Of a stretch of 64,000 nucleotides of DNA, positions 24,701 through 64,000 are shown piece by piece; position 1 is the stretch's first letter, and every line of letters begins with the position of its first letter. The stretch spans positions 5,949,501 through 6,013,500 of the forward strand of contig NZ_CP082362.1 in the NCBI RefSeq assembly GCF_020740535.1. Direction: 5' to 3'. Under the pieces are notes generated by a model, which did not search any database, had not been told where the DNA came from, and saw nothing but the letters and a program-made list of their open reading frames with translations. This stretch comes from Streptomyces profundus. GTDB taxonomy: Bacteria > Actinomycetota > Actinomycetes > Streptomycetales > Streptomycetaceae. Position numbers and translations under genes: made by a program.

Positions 24701-27700
24701 GCGGGTTGATCGACCTGCCGGCCACCCTGGACGGGCGCGCCGCCACCCGACTCGGCGGCGTGCTCGCCGGCACGGCCGGCGACGACCAGGTCGCGATCCG
24801 CCCGTCCGGCGTCTTCCGCCGCAGGCTGGTCCGCGCCCCGCTGGGCGAGGCGACCCCCGCCCGCACCTGGACGCCCACCGGCACCGCCCTGGTGACCGGC
24901 GGCACCGGCGCCCTCGGCGCGCACACCGCCCGCTGGCTCGCCACCGCCGGAGCCGAACACCTGCTGCTGATCAGCCGCCGGGGCGCCGAGGCGCCCGGCG
25001 CCGCCGAGCTGGCGGCCGAACTCACCGCGATCGGCGCGCGGGTCACCATCGCGGCCTGTGACGCGGCGGACCGCGAAGCGCTCGCCGCGCTGCTCGCCGA
25101 ACACCCGGTCGACTCCGTCTTCCACACCGCTGGTGTCCTCGACGACGGCGTCCTCGACGCGCTGACACCCGACCGCTTCCAGGCGGTGTTCCGCGCCAAG
25201 GTGACGTCCGCACGCCACCTGGATGAGCTGACCAGGGGCCGCGAGCTGTCCGCCTTCGTGCTGTTCTCCTCCTTGGCCGGCGTCATGGGCAACCCCGGCC
25301 AGGGCAACTACGCGGCGGCCAACGCCTGTCTGGACGCGCTCGCCGAACGGCGCCGCGCCGCGGGGCTGCCGGCCGTCTCCGTCGCCTGGGGCGCCTGGGC
25401 CGGCGGCATGGCCGACGGCGCCGCCGCCGCCGAACGGGTGCGCCGGGGCGGCGTGCCCAGGATGCCGGCCGAGCTGGCGCTCGCCGCGCTGGGACAGGCC
25501 ATCGACCACGAGGACACCGTCGTCGCCATCGCCGACATGGACTGGGCGCGTACCCTCCCCGAGTTCACCGCGGCCCGCCCCAACCCGCTGGTCGCGCATC
25601 TGGCGCCGGCCGCCCCCGCCCAGGACGTCAAGGCCGTACCGGCCCAGGGCGGCGGCGAACGGGATCTCGTCACGCTGGTGCGCACCCAGGTCGCGGCGGT
25701 CCTCGGGCATGGCGGCCCCGACGCCATCGACCCCGAACGGGCCTTCAACGACCTCGGGTTCGACTCGCTGACCGCCGTCGAGCTGCGCAACCGGCTCGCC
25801 GCCGCCACCGGCCGGACGCTGCCGGCGACGCTGGTCTTCGACCATCCGACGCCGGCCGCGCTCGCCGGACACCTGCGCGGCACCGGCACCGCTGGGACAC
25901 CGGCCGCCCCCCGCGCCGTCGCCGCGATCGCGGCCGACGAGCCGATCGCGATCGTCGGCATGGCCTGCCGCTTCCCCGGCGGCGTCACCTCGCCCGAGGA
26001 ACTGTGGCGGCTGCTGCTCGACGAGGGCGACGCCACCAGCGGCTTCCCCGAGAACCGTGGCTGGGACGGCCTTGAGTCCGTCGTGACCCGCGAGGGCGCC
26101 TTCCTGCACGACGCCGACCTGTTCGACCCGGCGTTCTTCGGGATCTCGCCGCGCGAGGCCCTCGCGATGGACCCCCAGCAGCGCCTGCTGCTGGAGACCG
26201 CCTGGGAGGCGTTCGAACGGTCGGGGATCGCCCCTTCCACGCTGCGCGGCAGCCGCACCGGCGTCTTCATCGGCACCAACGGCCAGGACTACGTGACCCG
26301 TCTGAAGGACGCGGCGGACGATGTGCACGGCTTCCTCGGCACCGGCAACGCCGCCGCCGTGGTCTCAGGCCGCCTCTCCTACACCTTCGGCCTCGAAGGC
26401 CCCGCCGTCACCGTCGACACGGCCTGCTCGTCGTCGCTGGTCGCGCTCCACTGGGCGGCCCAGTCGCTGCGGCAGGGCGAGTGCGCCACGGCCCTGGTCG
26501 GCGGCGTCACCGTGATGTCGAGCCCGGCGGCCTTCGTGGAGTTCAGCAAGCAGGGTGGCCTCGCCGCCGACGGCCGCTGCAAGGCGTTCGCCGCCGAAGC
26601 CGACGGCACCGCCTGGGGCGAGGGCGCCGGCCTGCTGGTCGTGCGGCGGCTCTCCGACGCGCGCCGCGACGGCCAGCGGATCCTCGCCGTGGTGCGCGGC
26701 TCCGCCGTCAACTCCGACGGCGCCAGCAACGGACTCACCGCCCCGAACGGGCCGTCGCAGCAGCGCGTCATCCAGCAGGCGCTCGAAGCGGCCGGCCTCA
26801 CCGCCGGCGAGGTGGACGCGGTGGAGGCGCACGGCACGGGCACCGCGCTGGGCGACCCGATCGAGGCGCAGGCGCTGCTCGCCACCTACGGTCAGGACCG
26901 GGACGCGGACCGGCCGTTGTGGCTTGGCTCGGTGAAGTCCAACATCGGGCACACCCAGGCCGCCGCTGGCGTCGCCGGCGTCATCAAGATGGCCCTGGCG
27001 CTGCGCAACGGCGTGCTGCCGCCCACCCTGCACATCGACGAACCGACCCCCCACGTCGACTGGTCCGCCGGCTCCGTCGCGCTGCTGACGGAGGCGCGGG
27101 AGTGGGTGGCCGACGCCCCGCGCCGGGCCGGCGTCTCGTCCTTCGGCATGAGCGGCACCAACGCCCATGTCATCCTGGAGGAGGCACCGCCCGAGCCCAC
27201 GCCGGCACCGCGCCCGGCGGCCGGCCGGACGCTGCCGCCGCTCCTGCCCCTGGTGCTGTCCGCCGCCGGCCCCGAGGCGCTCGCGGCCCAGGCCGCGGCG
27301 CTGCGCGACGCCGTCACCGGCGACCTGGGCGACCTGGTCCACTCGCTGGCCACCACACGATCCGCGCTCAGCCACCGCGCCGTCGTCCTCGGCGGCGACC
27401 GGGACGCGCTCCGCGACGGGCTCGACGCCCTCGTCGACGGCCGCCCAGGACCGGTCACCGGCCTCGCCGGCACCGGCCGCCTCGCGTTCCTCTTCTCCGG
27501 CCAGGGCAGCCAAAGGCCCGGCATGGGACGGGAGTTGTATGACGCGTTCCCCGTCTTCGCGGACGCCTTCGACGCGGTCTGCGCCCGGCTCCAACCGCAG
27601 GCCAGGGACGCGGTCTTCGGGGATGACGCCGCGCTGCTGAACCGGACGGAGTTCACTCAGGCGGGGTTGTTCGCCGTTGAGGTGGCGCTCTTCCGGCTGC

Positions 27701-30700
27701 TGGAAGCCTGGGGGGTGCGGCCGGAGTTCCTGGCGGGGCATTCGATCGGCGAGATCGCCGCCGCGCATGTGGCTGGCGTTCTTGCCCTGGATGACGCCTG
27801 CGCTCTGGTGGCGGCTCGGGGTCGGTTGATGGGTGCGCTGCCCGAGGGTGGCGCGATGGTGGCGGTGCAGGCTGCGGAGGCCGAGGTGCTGCCGCTGCTG
27901 ACCGACGGCGTCGACATCGCCGCCGTCAACGGGCCTGATTCCGTGGTGCTTTCGGGTGATGAGGCGGCCGTGGTGGAGTTGGCGGGGCGGTGGAAGCACA
28001 AGCGGCTTTCCGTCAGCCACGCGTTCCACTCGCATCTGATGGAGCCGATGCTGGCGGAGTTCCGTTCGGTGGCGGAGACGCTCACGTATCACCCGGCTCA
28101 GATTCCGGTCGCGGGGCAGCCTTCGGTAGTCGACGCCGAGTACTGGGTGCGGCACGTCCGGGAGGCCGTCCGTTTCCATGACGCCGTGGAGTGGCTGCGC
28201 GCACAGGGCGTTGGCACGTTCCTGGAGATCGGCCCCGACGGGGTGCTCTCCGCCATGGCCGAGGGAACGCCGGCGCTGCGCAAGAACCGGCCCGAGGTCC
28301 AGACGCTGCTCACCGCCGTCGCCACCCTCCATGTGCGCGGCACCGCCGTCGACTGGGCGGCCCTGGTGCCAGGGTCCCGCCCCGTCACGCTGCCGACCTA
28401 CCCCTTCCAGCGCACCCGGTTCTGGCCCGAGAGCACCGCACCGGCCGACCACGACGGCGCCCTCTGGGCCGCCATCGACACCGGCGAACTCGCCCTGGAC
28501 GACGACGCCCGCACCGCCGTCACCGCCTGGCGCGACCAGCGGCGGCGGGAAGCCACCCACGAGCCATGGCGCTACCGCGTCGAATGGAAGCCGCTCACCG
28601 GCACCCCGCCGGCGCTCACCGGCAGCTGGCTTGTGCTCAACACGCCAGGCAGCACCGACTCCTGGGCGTCCCGCGCCGCCGAAGCGCTGCCCGACGCGCA
28701 GGTCGTCAGCGTCGACCACCCCGACCAACTCCCCGCCGCGCTCGCCGACATGCCCGCCGAGGACCTCACCGGCGTGCTCTCCCTGCTGGCGCTCGACGCC
28801 ACCGCCGATCCGCGCGCCGCGACCCTGGCGACCGCCGCATCGGTGCGCGCCCTCGGCGCCGCCGGCATTGAGGCGCCGCTGTGGATCGCCACCTCGGGCG
28901 CCGTCTCCACCGGCCGCGCGGACCGGGTCACCGCCGCCGCGCAGGCCGCCGTCTGGGGCCTCGGCCGCGTCGTCGGCCTGGAACACCCCGACCGCTGGGG
29001 CGGCCTCGTCGACCTGCCGGAACGCCCCGACGACCGGACGTTCGCCCGGCTCGCCACCGCGCTCGGCGCCGGCGACGAGGACCAACTCGCCATCCGCTCC
29101 TCCGGCGTGTTCCTGCGCCGCCTGGCCCACCAGCCCCTCGGCCCCGTCGTCCGTTCCTGGGCTCCGCGTGGTGCGGTGTTGGTGACGGGTGGTACGGGTG
29201 GTCTCGGTGGTGAGGTGGCGCGTTGGTTGGTGGGTGCTGGTGTTGGGCGGGTGGTGTTGACCAGTCGGCGTGGTGTGGCGGCTCCGGGTGCGGAGGCGTT
29301 GCGTGCCGAGCTGGGGGAGCGGGTGAGCATCGTCGCCTGTGACATGACCGATCGAGACGCGGTCGCCGCGCTGCTCGACGGGCTGCCCGACCTGACCGCC
29401 GTCGTGCACGCCGCCGGCGCGGTCGAGACCCGGCCGCTCGCCGAGACCAGCCTGGCGGCCATGGACGAGACGATGGCGGCCAAGGTGCTCGGTGCCGCGC
29501 ATCTCGACGAGCTGCTGGGCGAACGGGAGTTGGACGCGTTCGTGTTGTTCTCGTCGATCGCCGGCGTCTGGGGCAGCGGGGGGCAGGCGGCGTATGCGGC
29601 GGCCAACGCCTATCTGGACGCGCTCGCCGAACAGCGGCGGGCCCGAGGGCTGACCGCGACCGCCGTCGCCTGGGGCCCCTGGGCCCAGGTCGGCATGGCA
29701 GCCGAAGGCGAGGCCGACGAGCAGCTCCGCCGCCGGGGGCTCCCGACCCTGGCACCCGATATCGCGATCCGCGCCCTGCGGCGCGCCCTGGACGAGGACC
29801 GCACCCAGCTCACCGTCGCCGACGTGCACTGGGACCGCTTCGCGCCGTCCTTCGCCGCGGCCAGGCCAAGGCCGCTGATCGCCGACCTCCCCGAGGTCCG
29901 TCAACTCGGCGACCCCGCCGTCGAATCCGGCGCGCCCGAGCTGGCCCACACCCTGGCGCCGCTGGCGCCCGCCGAACGCCTCCGCCATCTCACGGAACTG
30001 GTGCGCGCCGAGGCCGCCGCCGTCCTCGGCCATGCCGACACCGTCGACGTCGCCCCCAACCGGCCGTTCCGCGACCTCGGCTTCGACTCGCTGACCGCCG
30101 TCGAACTGCGCCAGCGCCTCCAGGCCGCCACCGGCCTCGCCCTGCCGACCACCCTGGTCTTCGACCACCCCACCGCCGAGGCCCTCGCCGAGCTGCTCGG
30201 CACCGAACTCCTCGGCGCCGGCGACCCGTTGGCCGACACTCCGACCGCCCTGGGCCACGCCGAAACGGCCGACGACCCCGTCGTGATCGTCGGCATGAGC
30301 TGCCGCTACCCCGGCGGCGTCCGCTCCCCCGAGGAGCTGTGGCGGCTCACCGCGGCCGGCACCGACGCCATCACCGGCTTCCCCACCGACCGGGGCTGGG
30401 ACGTCACCGCCCTCTACGACGCCGACCCCGACAGCGCCGGCAGCACCTACACGGCCGAGGGCGGCTTCCTCCCGGACGCGGCCGACTTCGACGCGGGCTT
30501 CTTCGGCATCTCGCCCCGCGAGGCCCTCGCCATGGACCCGCAGCAGCGGCTGCTGCTGGAGGCGTCCTGGGAAGCGCTGGAGAGCGCCGGCATCGACCCC
30601 ACCGAGGTGCGCGGCACCCAGGCCGGCGTCTTCGTCGGCGTCTCACCCTCCGGCTACGGCGCCGACCTCACCGAGGCCCCCGAAGGCACCGAGGGCTACT

Positions 30701-33700
30701 TCCTCACCGGCAGCGCCACCGCTGTGGCCTCCGGCCGCGTCTCCTACACCCTCGGCCTCGAAGGCCCAGCCGTCACCGTGGACACCGCCTGCTCCTCCTC
30801 GCTGGTGGCCCTGCACTACGCCGCCCAGTCGCTGCGGCAGGGCGAGTGCTCCATGGCCCTGGTCGGCGGCGTCGCCGTGATGGCCAGCCCCCGCGTCTTC
30901 GTCGAGTTCTCCCGGCAGCGCGGCCTGGCCGAGGACGGCCGCTGCAAGTCGTTCTCCGACGACGCCGACGGCACCGGCTGGGGCGAGGGCGTCGGCATGC
31001 TGCTGGTCGAACGCCTCTCCGACGCGCGGCGCAACGGCCATCCGGTGCTCGCCGTCGTGCGCGGCTCCGCCGTCAACCAGGACGGCGCCAGCAACGGCCT
31101 GACCGCGCCCAACGGCCCCGCCCAACAGCGCGTCATCCGGCAGGCGTTGGCCAACGCCCGCCTCACCCCCGACGAGATCGACGTCGTCGAGGCCCACGGC
31201 ACCGGCACCAGGCTCGGCGACCCCATCGAGGCCCAGGCGCTGCTCGCCACCTACGGCCAGCACCGGGACGCGGACCGGCCGCTGTGGCTCGGCTCCGTGA
31301 AGTCCAACATCGGGCACACCCAGGCCGCCGCCGGCGTCGCCGGCGTCATCAAGATGGTCATGGCCATGCGCCATGGCACGCTGCCCCGCAGCCTGCACGC
31401 CGAACAGCCGACGCGCCATGTCGACTGGTCGACCGGCGGCGTCCAACTCCTCAGCCAGGCCAGGCCCTGGGACAGCGAAGGGCCCCGGCGCGCCGCCGTC
31501 TCCGCGTTCGGCGTGAGCGGCACCAACGCGCACACCGTCCTCGAAGAGGCACCGCCCGCCGACGCCCCCGCCGACCCGAAGCCCACGCCGACCCTGCCCG
31601 TCGCTCCCGTGTTCGTCTCGGGCCGTGGCCCCGCCGCGCTCCGCGCCCAGGCCGCCCGGCTCCTGGCCCACCTCGACCACGTCGAAGGCCCCGAACACCC
31701 CGGCCGGTCCGAACGCCCCAGCCTGCCGGAGCTCGCCCACGCCACGGCCACCACCCGCGCCGCACACGACCACCGCGCCGCCGTCCTCGCCGCCGACCAC
31801 GCCCAACTGCTGCGCGGGCTCGCAGCGATCGCCGCCGGCGACACCCCGCCCCGCGTGGTGCGGGGCGTCGCCGGGACCGACGGCCGCCTCGCCTTCCTCT
31901 TCACCGGGCAGGGCAGCCAACGCCTCGGCATGGGCCGGGAGTTGTACGAGACGTTCCCCGTCTACGCCGAGGCGTTCGACGCCTGCTGCGCGCTGCTCGA
32001 CACCGGACTCCAACGCCCCCTGCGCGACATCGTCTTCGGCGATCCGTCCGACACCGGGGGACCGGCCGAAGACCACGACCTGCACCAGACGCGCCATGCC
32101 CAGGCCGGCCTGTTCGCCGTCGAGGTCGCGCTGTTCCGACTCGTCGAGTCACTCGGCATCCGCCCCGACGCCGTCGCCGGGCACTCCATCGGCGAGATCG
32201 CCGCCGCCCATGTCGCCGGCGTCCTCTCCCTCGAAGACGCCTGCGCGCTGGTCACCGCCCGAGGCCGACTGATGCAGCGACTCCCCGCCGGCGGCGCCAT
32301 GGTGGCCGTCCAGGCCGGCGAGGCCGAGGTGCTGCCCCTGCTCGGCGACAGCGACGGCGACAGCGCCGGCGTCTGCGTCGCCGCGGTCAACGCGCCCGAC
32401 GCCGTCGTGCTCTCCGGCGACGAGGACGCCGTCCTCGCGCTCGCCAGCCGGTGGAAGCACAAGCGGCTGACCGTCAGCCACGCCTTCCACTCCCACCTGA
32501 TGGACCCCATGCTCGACGCGTTCCGCCGCATCGCCGACGGCCTCACCTACCACCGGGCCACCATCCCGGTCGGCGGCCAACCCGAACGGGTCGACGCCGA
32601 CTACTGGGTGCGGCACGTCCGCGACACCGTCCGTTTCCACCACACCGTCGAGGAGCTGCGCACCGCCGGCGTCACCACCTTCGTCGAACTCGGCCCGGAC
32701 GCCGCCCTGTCGGCCATCGGCGACTTCCTGCCCCTGCAACGCCGCGACCGGCCCCAGGCGGAGACCCTGCTCACCGCCCTGGCGACGCTCCACACCCGAG
32801 GCATCTCCCCCGACTGGCGCGCGCTGCTCACCGGCCGCCCCGTCGACCTGCCCACCTACGCCTTCCAACGCGAACGGTTCTGGCTCGCCCCGGCGACACC
32901 GCCGGCCGCCGAGACGGCGGACAGCCGCTTCTGGGAGACCGTCGAACGCGGCGACCTCGCCGAACTCGCCGACACCCTGGACATCACCCCCGACACCCCC
33001 CTCACCGCCGTGCTGCCCGCCCTCTCCTCCTGGCACCGCAAGCTCGGCGCCCACAGCACGGCCGACTCCTGGCGCTACCGCGTCGAGTGGAAGCCGCTGA
33101 CCGACACCGCGACCGCCGCCCTCACCGGGACCTGGCTCGTCGTCGGCGCCGGCGCACTCGCCGACGCCGCCTCGGCGGCCATCGCCGACCACGGCGCCGA
33201 CCCCGTCGCCGTCCAACCCGCGGGCACCGACCGCGATCTGCTCGCCGGACTCATCGCCAAGGAGCTGGAAACCCACCCGGCCGTCGCCGGCGTGCTCTCC
33301 CTCCTCGCCGTCGACGAGCGCCCCCACCCCGCCGGCAGCGTCGGCTTCGCCGACACCGTCACCCTGGCGCAGGCCCTGCTCGACGCCGGCGTCGACGCCC
33401 CCCTGTGGCTGGTGACGTCCGGCGCCGTCTCCGTCGGCGGCGCCGACCGCCAGGCCAGCCCAGCGCAAGCCCTCACCTGGGGACTCGGCCGCGTCATCGG
33501 CCTTGACCAGCCCACCCGTTGGGGCGGCCTCGTCGACCTGCCGCCGGCGCCCGACCCGCGCGCCTGGACCCGGCTGATCGCCACGCTCTCCGGCGCCGAG
33601 GACGAGGTCGCCGTCCGCCCGGCCGGCGCCTTCGCCCGGCGCCTCGCCCACGCCAACCTCGACGCCGCACCACGCCGCTCCTGGGCTCCGCGTGGTGCGG

Positions 33701-34941
33701 TGTTGGTGACGGGTGGGACGGGTGGTCTTGGCGGTGAGGTGGCGCGTTGGTTGGTGGCCTCTGGTGTTGGGCGGGTGGTGTTGACCAGTCGGCGTGGTGT
33801 GGCGGCTCCGGGTGCGGAGGCGTTGCGTGCCGAGCTGGGGGAGCGGGTGAGCATCGTCGCCTGTGACATGACCGATCGGGACGCGGTCGCCGCGCTGCTC
33901 GACGGGCTGCCCGACCTGACCGCCGTCGTGCACGCCGCCGGAGTCGGCGTCGCCGCCCCCCTCGCCGAGACCAGCCTGACGGCCATCGGCGAGACGATGG
34001 CGGCCAAGGTGCTCGGTGCGGCGCATCTCGACGAGCTGCTGGGTGAACGGGAGTTGGACGCGTTCGTGTTGTTCTCGTCGATCGCCGGCGTCTGGGGCAG
34101 CGGGGGGCAGGCGGCGTATGCGGCGGCCAACGCCTATCTGGACGCGCTCGCCGAACAGCGGCGGGCCCGAGGGCTGACCGCGACCGCCGTCGCCTGGGGC
34201 CCCTGGGCCCAGGTCGGCATGGCCGTCGACGACACGGGCGCGCTGCGCCGCCGGGGCCTGCGCGCCATGGCACCCGAACTGGCCGTCACCGCGCTGCGCC
34301 GCGCCCTGGACCGCGACGACACCACCGTCACCGTCGCCGACGTCGACTGGGAGGCGTTCACCGCCGTCTACACCGCGGCGCGGCCCCGACCGTTCCTCGA
34401 CGACGTCGCGCCGCCCGCCGCCACCCCGGCACCGGCCGACGAGGACGCGGCCGACCCGCTGCGCGCCCGCCTCGCCACGCTCCCCGAAGCCGAACGGCTG
34501 CCCGAGCTGCTGCGGCTGGTCCGCACCGAGTCCGCCGCCGCGCTCGGCCACGAGTCGGCCGACCGCATCGAACCCGACCGGGGATTCCTGGAGTCGGGAT
34601 TCGACTCCCTCACGGCCGTCGAACTGCGCAACCGCCTCGGCACCATCAGCGGCCTGCGCCTGCCCACCACGCTGATCTTCGACTACCCGACCCCCACCGC
34701 GCTCGCCCGCCACCTCGCCGAAGGACTCGCCCCGGCGGAGAGCGACGTGACCGACGACGTCGAACGCCTCGCCCGCGCGATGGCGAAGGCCACCGACGAC
34801 GAGCGCGCGGACACCGTCACGCGCCTGCGGAACCTGCTGAACGAGTGGACGGAACCGGCAGCCACCGACCGAAGCATCGAGGATGCCACGGCCGACGAGA
34901 TCTTCGATCTCATCCACGAAGAGTTTGGGAAGACACAGTGA
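12664..34941 (+). CDS. PKS2: type I modular PKS, modules 3-7
   Basis: A 7425-aa multienzyme with five KS-AT-KR-ACP modules between an N-terminal docking coil and a C-terminal docking helix. The GTG at 12664 is preceded by GGAG (12653-12656) with 7 nt spacing and places the docking coil at residue 1. The PKS1 stop is 26 bp upstream, so the genes are probably cotranscribed. The ATs of modules 3-4 are methylmalonyl type (GHSQG, YASH) and those of modules 5-7 malonyl type (GHSIG, HAFH), so methyl branching stops at module 5. KR fingerprints read A, B, B, A, A. All five KS cysteines, KR Tyr/Asn pairs and ACP serines are present, and no DH or ER domain occurs. The product of this subunit is a five-fold extended, fully hydroxylated chain segment. 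Confidence 0.97.
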   Translation: MATSHEQVVQALRASLKEAERLRRENAELAAAAREPIAIVAVGCRFPGGVRSAEELWRLVDEERDVISSFPTDRGWDLPYDPDADQPGTTYVRDGGFLYDAAEFDPGFFGISPREALAMDPQQRLLLETTWEAVERAGIAPEALRGTRTGVFVGNTGGGYGDLLQRDPDAGEGYLAVGTAGAAMSGRLSFSFGWEGPAVTVDTACSSSLVALHLAAQALRQGECTLALAGGVTVMATPELFAEFSRQRGLAPDGRCKPFAEAADGTSFSEGAGMLVLERLSDARRNGHPVLAVLRGSAVNQDGASNGMTAPNGPSQRRVIRQALASAGLSASDVDAVEAHGTGTRLGDPIEAQALLATYGQDRDPERPLWLGSLKSNIGHTQAAAGVAGVIKMVMALRHRVLPRSLHLDAPSSHVDWSEGAVEVLGRSRPWESDGVRRAGVSSFGVSGTNAHVIVEEAPEAVEVAVSRSPGVVPWVLSGRSVGAVREAAGRLASVGADVADVAFSLAGRSVFEHRAVVVGGDRAGLAALASGVPAASVVSGSAVGASGGGVVMVFPGQGSQWLGMAAGLWESSPVFRESMLACGEALGPFVDWDLEVALADEGLLSRVDVVQPVLWAVMVSLARVWESFGVVPSAVVGHSQGEIAAAVVAGGLSLGDGARVVALRSRLIAGRLAGGGGMVSVPLPVRDLDLPVGVSVAAVNGPNSVVVAGEVAGLEAVLASVERSRRIAVDYASHSAQVEVIRDELLDVLAPVSPQSGRVPFYSALTGGLIDTAGLNAAYWFENLRNTVDFQGATKALLADGFSTFVEVSAHPVLGVGLRETVEDAGAEAVVLGTLRRDHGGMERMLLSLGEAFVHGVDVDWGLSGKLVELPTYPFQRQRFWPEVVPAEQGAVDGEFWEAVARGELGLDEEALRAVTAWRDGRERRSVLDGWRYRVQWKPIGDPVAQPLTGTWLLIGDDQDERAGWAERLGAAGARVVVGGADALTEERFDGVVSLFGTALSALALAQAMADATPDAKLWLVTRGAVQPVTDPEQAQVWGLGRVVGLEAPERWGGLLDVPAELGEAEWPRVLGALAGIDDEDQVAVRDSGLLVRRLVHDPLGDRLPGQPWRPRGTVLVTGGTGALGAHVARWLAADGAEHLVLTSRSGASSEGADALRDELTALGARVTIAACDVADREATAALVEGLDIDAVVHAAGVAPMVPLADLTPEEFAATVAAKVDGARNLHELLPEPLDAFVLFSSNAGVWGSGGQSAYAAANAYLDALAEWRRERGLRATSVAWGAWAGGGIASIGDAEENLRRHGVRAMAPDLAIAALREALDHDETFLAVADVDWETFAPSFTLARRRPLIAELPEVVALSAASVEGGATASEPSELARRIAGLDAEEQHRLILDIVRARAAAVLGHASADAVGPGRAFRELGFDSLTAVELRNMLGAATGLRLPATLVFDHPTANEVAAFIRAELTGEDEDTRAVTATTAALDEPLAIVGMSCRYPGGVESPEDLWELVLNGVDAISPFPENRGWDIERLYDPDPERPGTTYTREGGFLHDAGEFDSAFFGISPREALAMDPQQRLLLETSWEAVERAGITPDALRGSATGVFVGASGSSYADDIQQAPEGIEGHLAMGTATSAVSGRISYTFGLEGPAVTVDSACSSSLVALHLACQALRQGECSMALVGGVMVMSSPGVFVEFGRLRALSADGRCRAFGADADGTGWGEGVGVLLVERLSDARRNGHQVLAVVRGSATNQDGASNGLTAPNGPAQQRVIRQALANAGVAASDVDVVEAHGTGTKLGDPIEAQALLATYGKDRDPEHPLWLGSLKSNIGHTQAAAGVAAVIKMVMALRNGVLPRTLHAEEPTPHVDWETGAVSLLSDQVVWESEGRPRRAGVSAFGGSGTNAHLILEEATEQPEPAPADVTGAALPLVLSAKTVPALRDQARRLRSTLESGPELADLAYSLTTLRGSHDQRAVVVGDDPAELAAMLDALADDANAASVVSGSAGAVGAGVVMVFPGQGSQWLGMAAGLWESSPVFRESMLACGEALRPFVEWDLEVALGDEGLLSRVDVVQPVLWAVMVSLARVWESFGVVPSAVVGHSQGEIAAAVVAGGLSLGDGARVVALRSRLIAGRLAGGGGMVSVPLPVRDLELPVGVSVAAVNGPNSVVVAGEVAGLEAVLGSVERSRRIAVDYASHSAQVEVIRDELLDVLAPVSPQSGRVPFYSALTGGLIDTAGLNAAYWFENLRNTVDFQGATQALLADGFSTFVEVSAHPVLGVGLRETVEEAGAEAVVLGTLRRDQGGMERMLLSLGEAFVNGVDVDWGLSGRRVELPTYPFQRQHYWLEAQPALDTEFWEAVESGELGLDEEALRAVTDWRQARRNKSTADSWRYQITWKPIAAPASAVTGTWLVVTVPGAENPLPEAALTLELGDASPDRAALAERLREVTEGQALTGVLSLAGADERPLPGHRAVTYGLAHTVALVQALGDAGIAAPLWVATRGAVSVGGERLDSPTQAQLWGLGRVVAQEHPQAWGGLVDLPAVTDERAIARFATVLSGGLGGEDQVAVRADGVHARRFTRAGGGTPRGWQPSGTVLVTGGTGAVGGRIGRWLAENGAARVVLTSRRGPAAPGAEELCDGIRALGAEATVAACDVADRDALAALLAELPDLTAVVHAAVVLDDGVFDELDATRFDRVLAPKTEAARHLHELTRDRELSAFVLFSSAAGTLGNGGQANYAAANAYLDALAEQRRAEGLTATSIAWGPWGGGGSADGAVGERLLRQGVPAMDPDLAISALHRALDLDDTTVAVADIRWETFHPGFVAARRSPLVSDLVEVRALPERTSLEQRLAGLSDVERDRVLLDVVRGQAAAVLGYASADAVEPGRPFRDLGFDSLTAVDIRNRLNVTTGLRLSATVVFDYPTPTALADHLRERITDSGVPAVGTAPEVAAVAAPEDDDPIAIVSLGCRFPGGVESPEELWELLVTGGDAIAGFPDDRGWDLDALYSSDPDQEGTSYTREGGFLREATQFDSEFFGISPREALAIDPQQRLLLEVCWEAVERAGIDPKSLRGSRSGVFVGNTGETYTSLLEQDSQGTEGYLLTGNTASVLSGRIAYTLGLEGPALTVDTACSSSLMALHLAVQSLRQGECTLALAGGVTILSGPAGFIEFSRQRGLAADGRCKAFDTDADGTGFAEGVGIVVVERLSDARRNGHPVLALLRGSAVNSDGASNGLTAPNGPAQQRVIRQALANAGVAASDVDVVEAHGTGTRLGDPIEAQALLATYGQDRDADRPLWLGTVKSNIGHTLAASGIAGVMKMVLSLRHELLPRTLHVSEPTAHVDWSAGEVRLLTEARPWRDEGRPRLAGVSSFGISGTNTHVILEQPPADEPAAPRARRTLPALPLVLSGRDEAALREQARRVRTVLAAGQPDVAPLDVAFSLATTRAAFEHGAVVIGTGERGLAGLVAGLDAVATGAESPSVVRGTTRGAGALAFLFTGQGSQRLAMGRALHEAFDVYAEAFDAVCERFELPVRDVVFGDDAETLNRTEYAQPALFAVEVALFRLLEAWGVRPDYLAGHSIGEIAAAHVAGVLTLDDACVLVAARGRLMGALPEGGAMVAVQAAESEVVPLLTEGVAVAAVNGPDSVVLSGDAAAVVELAGRWKHKRLSTSHAFHSPLMDPMLDAFRAAVGALTFHRATIPIAGQPAQTDAAYWVRHVRDAVRFHDALEWLRAQGAGTFLEIGPDGVLSAMADGVPTLRGNRPEVESLLTAVAGLQVRGMAPEWPAFFAETGARRVDLPTYPFQRQRYWPAPPADELGAAAGDIVEARFWDAVEREDLAALATALDTSDEQLTGVLPALATWRRKRRAHSAVDSWRYRVDWKPATGVASPALTGTWLLVGAAHPDVEEALARCGATVVHIEEPGLITRALTPIAGVLAVVASPAETGQGDVPPPVLSTVALLRALAALDIDAPLWLATRGAVAVSPAERDLDAAQAAVWGLGQVIGLEQPMRWGGLIDLPATLDGRAATRLGGVLAGTAGDDQVAIRPSGVFRRRLVRAPLGEATPARTWTPTGTALVTGGTGALGAHTARWLATAGAEHLLLISRRGAEAPGAAELAAELTAIGARVTIAACDAADREALAALLAEHPVDSVFHTAGVLDDGVLDALTPDRFQAVFRAKVTSARHLDELTRGRELSAFVLFSSLAGVMGNPGQGNYAAANACLDALAERRRAAGLPAVSVAWGAWAGGMADGAAAAERVRRGGVPRMPAELALAALGQAIDHEDTVVAIADMDWARTLPEFTAARPNPLVAHLAPAAPAQDVKAVPAQGGGERDLVTLVRTQVAAVLGHGGPDAIDPERAFNDLGFDSLTAVELRNRLAAATGRTLPATLVFDHPTPAALAGHLRGTGTAGTPAAPRAVAAIAADEPIAIVGMACRFPGGVTSPEELWRLLLDEGDATSGFPENRGWDGLESVVTREGAFLHDADLFDPAFFGISPREALAMDPQQRLLLETAWEAFERSGIAPSTLRGSRTGVFIGTNGQDYVTRLKDAADDVHGFLGTGNAAAVVSGRLSYTFGLEGPAVTVDTACSSSLVALHWAAQSLRQGECATALVGGVTVMSSPAAFVEFSKQGGLAADGRCKAFAAEADGTAWGEGAGLLVVRRLSDARRDGQRILAVVRGSAVNSDGASNGLTAPNGPSQQRVIQQALEAAGLTAGEVDAVEAHGTGTALGDPIEAQALLATYGQDRDADRPLWLGSVKSNIGHTQAAAGVAGVIKMALALRNGVLPPTLHIDEPTPHVDWSAGSVALLTEAREWVADAPRRAGVSSFGMSGTNAHVILEEAPPEPTPAPRPAAGRTLPPLLPLVLSAAGPEALAAQAAALRDAVTGDLGDLVHSLATTRSALSHRAVVLGGDRDALRDGLDALVDGRPGPVTGLAGTGRLAFLFSGQGSQRPGMGRELYDAFPVFADAFDAVCARLQPQARDAVFGDDAALLNRTEFTQAGLFAVEVALFRLLEAWGVRPEFLAGHSIGEIAAAHVAGVLALDDACALVAARGRLMGALPEGGAMVAVQAAEAEVLPLLTDGVDIAAVNGPDSVVLSGDEAAVVELAGRWKHKRLSVSHAFHSHLMEPMLAEFRSVAETLTYHPAQIPVAGQPSVVDAEYWVRHVREAVRFHDAVEWLRAQGVGTFLEIGPDGVLSAMAEGTPALRKNRPEVQTLLTAVATLHVRGTAVDWAALVPGSRPVTLPTYPFQRTRFWPESTAPADHDGALWAAIDTGELALDDDARTAVTAWRDQRRREATHEPWRYRVEWKPLTGTPPALTGSWLVLNTPGSTDSWASRAAEALPDAQVVSVDHPDQLPAALADMPAEDLTGVLSLLALDATADPRAATLATAASVRALGAAGIEAPLWIATSGAVSTGRADRVTAAAQAAVWGLGRVVGLEHPDRWGGLVDLPERPDDRTFARLATALGAGDEDQLAIRSSGVFLRRLAHQPLGPVVRSWAPRGAVLVTGGTGGLGGEVARWLVGAGVGRVVLTSRRGVAAPGAEALRAELGERVSIVACDMTDRDAVAALLDGLPDLTAVVHAAGAVETRPLAETSLAAMDETMAAKVLGAAHLDELLGERELDAFVLFSSIAGVWGSGGQAAYAAANAYLDALAEQRRARGLTATAVAWGPWAQVGMAAEGEADEQLRRRGLPTLAPDIAIRALRRALDEDRTQLTVADVHWDRFAPSFAAARPRPLIADLPEVRQLGDPAVESGAPELAHTLAPLAPAERLRHLTELVRAEAAAVLGHADTVDVAPNRPFRDLGFDSLTAVELRQRLQAATGLALPTTLVFDHPTAEALAELLGTELLGAGDPLADTPTALGHAETADDPVVIVGMSCRYPGGVRSPEELWRLTAAGTDAITGFPTDRGWDVTALYDADPDSAGSTYTAEGGFLPDAADFDAGFFGISPREALAMDPQQRLLLEASWEALESAGIDPTEVRGTQAGVFVGVSPSGYGADLTEAPEGTEGYFLTGSATAVASGRVSYTLGLEGPAVTVDTACSSSLVALHYAAQSLRQGECSMALVGGVAVMASPRVFVEFSRQRGLAEDGRCKSFSDDADGTGWGEGVGMLLVERLSDARRNGHPVLAVVRGSAVNQDGASNGLTAPNGPAQQRVIRQALANARLTPDEIDVVEAHGTGTRLGDPIEAQALLATYGQHRDADRPLWLGSVKSNIGHTQAAAGVAGVIKMVMAMRHGTLPRSLHAEQPTRHVDWSTGGVQLLSQARPWDSEGPRRAAVSAFGVSGTNAHTVLEEAPPADAPADPKPTPTLPVAPVFVSGRGPAALRAQAARLLAHLDHVEGPEHPGRSERPSLPELAHATATTRAAHDHRAAVLAADHAQLLRGLAAIAAGDTPPRVVRGVAGTDGRLAFLFTGQGSQRLGMGRELYETFPVYAEAFDACCALLDTGLQRPLRDIVFGDPSDTGGPAEDHDLHQTRHAQAGLFAVEVALFRLVESLGIRPDAVAGHSIGEIAAAHVAGVLSLEDACALVTARGRLMQRLPAGGAMVAVQAGEAEVLPLLGDSDGDSAGVCVAAVNAPDAVVLSGDEDAVLALASRWKHKRLTVSHAFHSHLMDPMLDAFRRIADGLTYHRATIPVGGQPERVDADYWVRHVRDTVRFHHTVEELRTAGVTTFVELGPDAALSAIGDFLPLQRRDRPQAETLLTALATLHTRGISPDWRALLTGRPVDLPTYAFQRERFWLAPATPPAAETADSRFWETVERGDLAELADTLDITPDTPLTAVLPALSSWHRKLGAHSTADSWRYRVEWKPLTDTATAALTGTWLVVGAGALADAASAAIADHGADPVAVQPAGTDRDLLAGLIAKELETHPAVAGVLSLLAVDERPHPAGSVGFADTVTLAQALLDAGVDAPLWLVTSGAVSVGGADRQASPAQALTWGLGRVIGLDQPTRWGGLVDLPPAPDPRAWTRLIATLSGAEDEVAVRPAGAFARRLAHANLDAAPRRSWAPRGAVLVTGGTGGLGGEVARWLVASGVGRVVLTSRRGVAAPGAEALRAELGERVSIVACDMTDRDAVAALLDGLPDLTAVVHAAGVGVAAPLAETSLTAIGETMAAKVLGAAHLDELLGERELDAFVLFSSIAGVWGSGGQAAYAAANAYLDALAEQRRARGLTATAVAWGPWAQVGMAVDDTGALRRRGLRAMAPELAVTALRRALDRDDTTVTVADVDWEAFTAVYTAARPRPFLDDVAPPAATPAPADEDAADPLRARLATLPEAERLPELLRLVRTESAAALGHESADRIEPDRGFLESGFDSLTAVELRNRLGTISGLRLPTTLIFDYPTPTALARHLAEGLAPAESDVTDDVERLARAMAKATDDERADTVTRLRNLLNEWTEPAATDRSIEDATADEIFDLIHEEFGKTQ
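12766..17073 (+). other. Module 3: KS-AT(methylmalonyl)-KR(A-type)-ACP
   Basis: The KS has Cys205 (DTACSS). The AT has Ser640 in GHSQG and YASH at 732-735. The KR has TGGTGALG from 1119, Trp1248 in GVWGS, Gln in the A1 position, Tyr1256 and Asn1260. The ACP Ser is 1426 (GFDSL). The post-KS linker, AT and KR-entry helices (13948-15535) are almost the same DNA sequence as in module 1. Confidence 0.93.
17113..21478 (+). other. Module 4: KS-AT(methylmalonyl)-KR(B-type)-ACP
   Basis: The KS has Cys1657 in the slightly variant DSACSS. The AT has Ser2101 (GHSQG) and YASH at 2193-2196. The KR has TGGTGAVG from 2598, the B-type LDD at 2680-2682, Tyr2737 and Asn2741, and Gly instead of Pro at the B2 position, so B1-like. 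The ACP Ser is 2895. This is the last methyl-branching module before module 14. Confidence 0.92.
21538..25890 (+). other. Module 5: KS-AT(malonyl)-KR(B-type)-ACP
   Basis: The KS has Cys3131 (DTACSS). The AT has Ser3579 in GHSIG and HAFH at 3671-3674, so malonyl-CoA. The KR has TGGTGALG from 4078, LDD at 4159-4161, Pro4211 in GNPGQGNY, Tyr4216 and Asn4220. The Pro is the B2 fingerprint, but with a malonyl unit there is no methyl to epimerize. The ACP Ser is 4368. Confidence 0.92.
25936..30220 (+). other. Module 6: KS-AT(malonyl)-KR(A-type)-ACP
   Basis: The KS has Cys4588. The AT has Ser5027 (GHSIG) and HAFH at 5119-5122. The KR has TGGTGGLG from 5508, Trp5636 in GVWGSGGQ, Tyr5644 and Asn5648, A1-type, with no LDD. 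The ACP Ser is 5809. The KR core shares near-identical DNA tracts with the module 7 KR. Confidence 0.92.
29155..29700 (+). repeat. KR tract shared by modules 6 and 7
   Basis: Two blocks (29155-29400 and 29475-29700) recur at 33679-33925 and 33999-34224 in module 7. The first block switches abruptly from GCC/CTC style to TTG/GTG/GGT style. The intervening stretch, just after HAAG, is divergent. Confidence 0.88.
30271..34740 (+). other. Module 7: KS-AT(malonyl)-KR(A-type)-ACP
   Basis: The KS has Cys6043. The AT has Ser6508 (GHSIG) and HAFH at 6606-6609. It carries a small insertion after VVFGD-type sequence ([16 protein letters not shown]) and an extra Ser/Asp-rich stretch (DSDGDSAG), which the other ATs lack. 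The KR has TGGTGGLG from 7016, Trp7144 in GVWGSGGQ, Tyr7152 and Asn7156, A1-type. The ACP Ser is 7315 (SGFDSL). Confidence 0.92.
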
Positions 34942-34948
34942 CTCTGGC

Positions 34949-34984
34949 AACGGCCACTTCGGGAACGGCCACTTCAGGAACGGT
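34949..34984 (+). repeat. 15-nt tandem repeat between PKS2 and PKS3
   Basis: AACGGCCACTTC occurs at 34949-34960 and again at 34964-34975 with a period of 15 nt, followed by a partial third unit (AACGG, 34979-34983). The repeat fills the first half of the 67-bp gap between the PKS2 stop and the PKS3 start. Its unit is a multiple of three and stays open in the PKS3 frame. It could be slippage in untranslated spacer or the remnant of a linker from a once fused or longer reading frame. Confidence 0.7.
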
Positions 34985-35008
34985 ACGAGCGAGGGCGTCG
35001 GAGAGGTC

Positions 35009-52660
<17,652 letters not shown>

Positions 52661-52697
52661 CTCGGCACGACCTTTCGATTGCGTTGGGTGGATGGCA

Positions 52698-64000
<11,303 letters not shown>

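Noticed and set aside
34883..35008. Earlier in-frame start for PKS3 inside the end of PKS2
   Set aside because: It would add 42 residues read from the 3' end of PKS2 and the tandem repeat, with no ribosome site. The ATG at 35009 has GGAG upstream and begins the docking coil.
52692..52697. Alternative ATG two codons upstream for PKS4
   Set aside because: It abuts the only Shine-Dalgarno-like sequence (GGTGG, 52687-52691), leaving no spacing; the ATG at 52698 fits better.

Overview
The window is high-GC DNA filled by one strand of giant type I modular polyketide synthase (PKS) genes. The codon bias (mostly G or C in third positions), the GTG starts and the module architecture point to an actinomycete, most likely Streptomyces or a close relative. 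The genus is inferred, because no taxonomic marker gene is present.

Layout: positions 1-187 are a short upstream region with a possible divergent gene start (complement of 1-55), CTAGGGG-type direct repeats, a plausible promoter, a palindrome and a hairpin. Four same-strand PKS genes follow, separated by 26, 67 and 37 bp, and look like one operon. PKS1 (188-12637, 4149 aa) holds the loading module plus modules 1-2. PKS2 (12664-34941, 7425 aa) holds modules 3-7. PKS3 (35009-52660, 5883 aa) holds modules 8-11. PKS4 (52698 to the window end, 3767 codons seen) holds modules 12-13 and the start of module 14. No thioesterase, post-PKS enzyme, regulator gene, transporter or RNA gene lies in the window, so the cluster continues to the right.

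Assembly logic, read from motifs: a KSQ-AT(malonyl)-ACP loader supplies acetate. Modules 1-4 load methylmalonyl-CoA (YASH), modules 5-13 malonyl-CoA (HAFH), and module 14 methylmalonyl-CoA again. Every complete module carries a ketoreductase (KR). The only dehydratase (DH, module 2) has lost its catalytic Asp (HPAQLG), and there is no enoylreductase. The KR of module 13 is degenerate (broken nucleotide-binding loop, Asn to His, missing dimerization helices). If the proteins act collinearly, the chain after module 13 is CH3-[CH(OH)-CH(CH3)]4-[CH(OH)-CH2]8-C(O)-CH2-CO-S-ACP: twelve hydroxyls in a row with no C=C, then one ketone. KR fingerprints for modules 1-12 read A,B,A,B,B,A,A,A,A,A,A,A, predicting a long syn-1,3-polyol run. 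I could not match this architecture to a named product from memory with confidence.

The second striking property is mosaicism. Stretches written in a TTG/GTG/GGT-rich style, nearly identical between modules, alternate abruptly with CTC/GCC/GGC-rich stretches. These tracts (KS of modules 1/2 and 9/11, methylmalonyl ATs, malonyl ATs, KR-ACP of 9/10, KRs of 6/7 and 11/12) look like recent module duplication and gene conversion.
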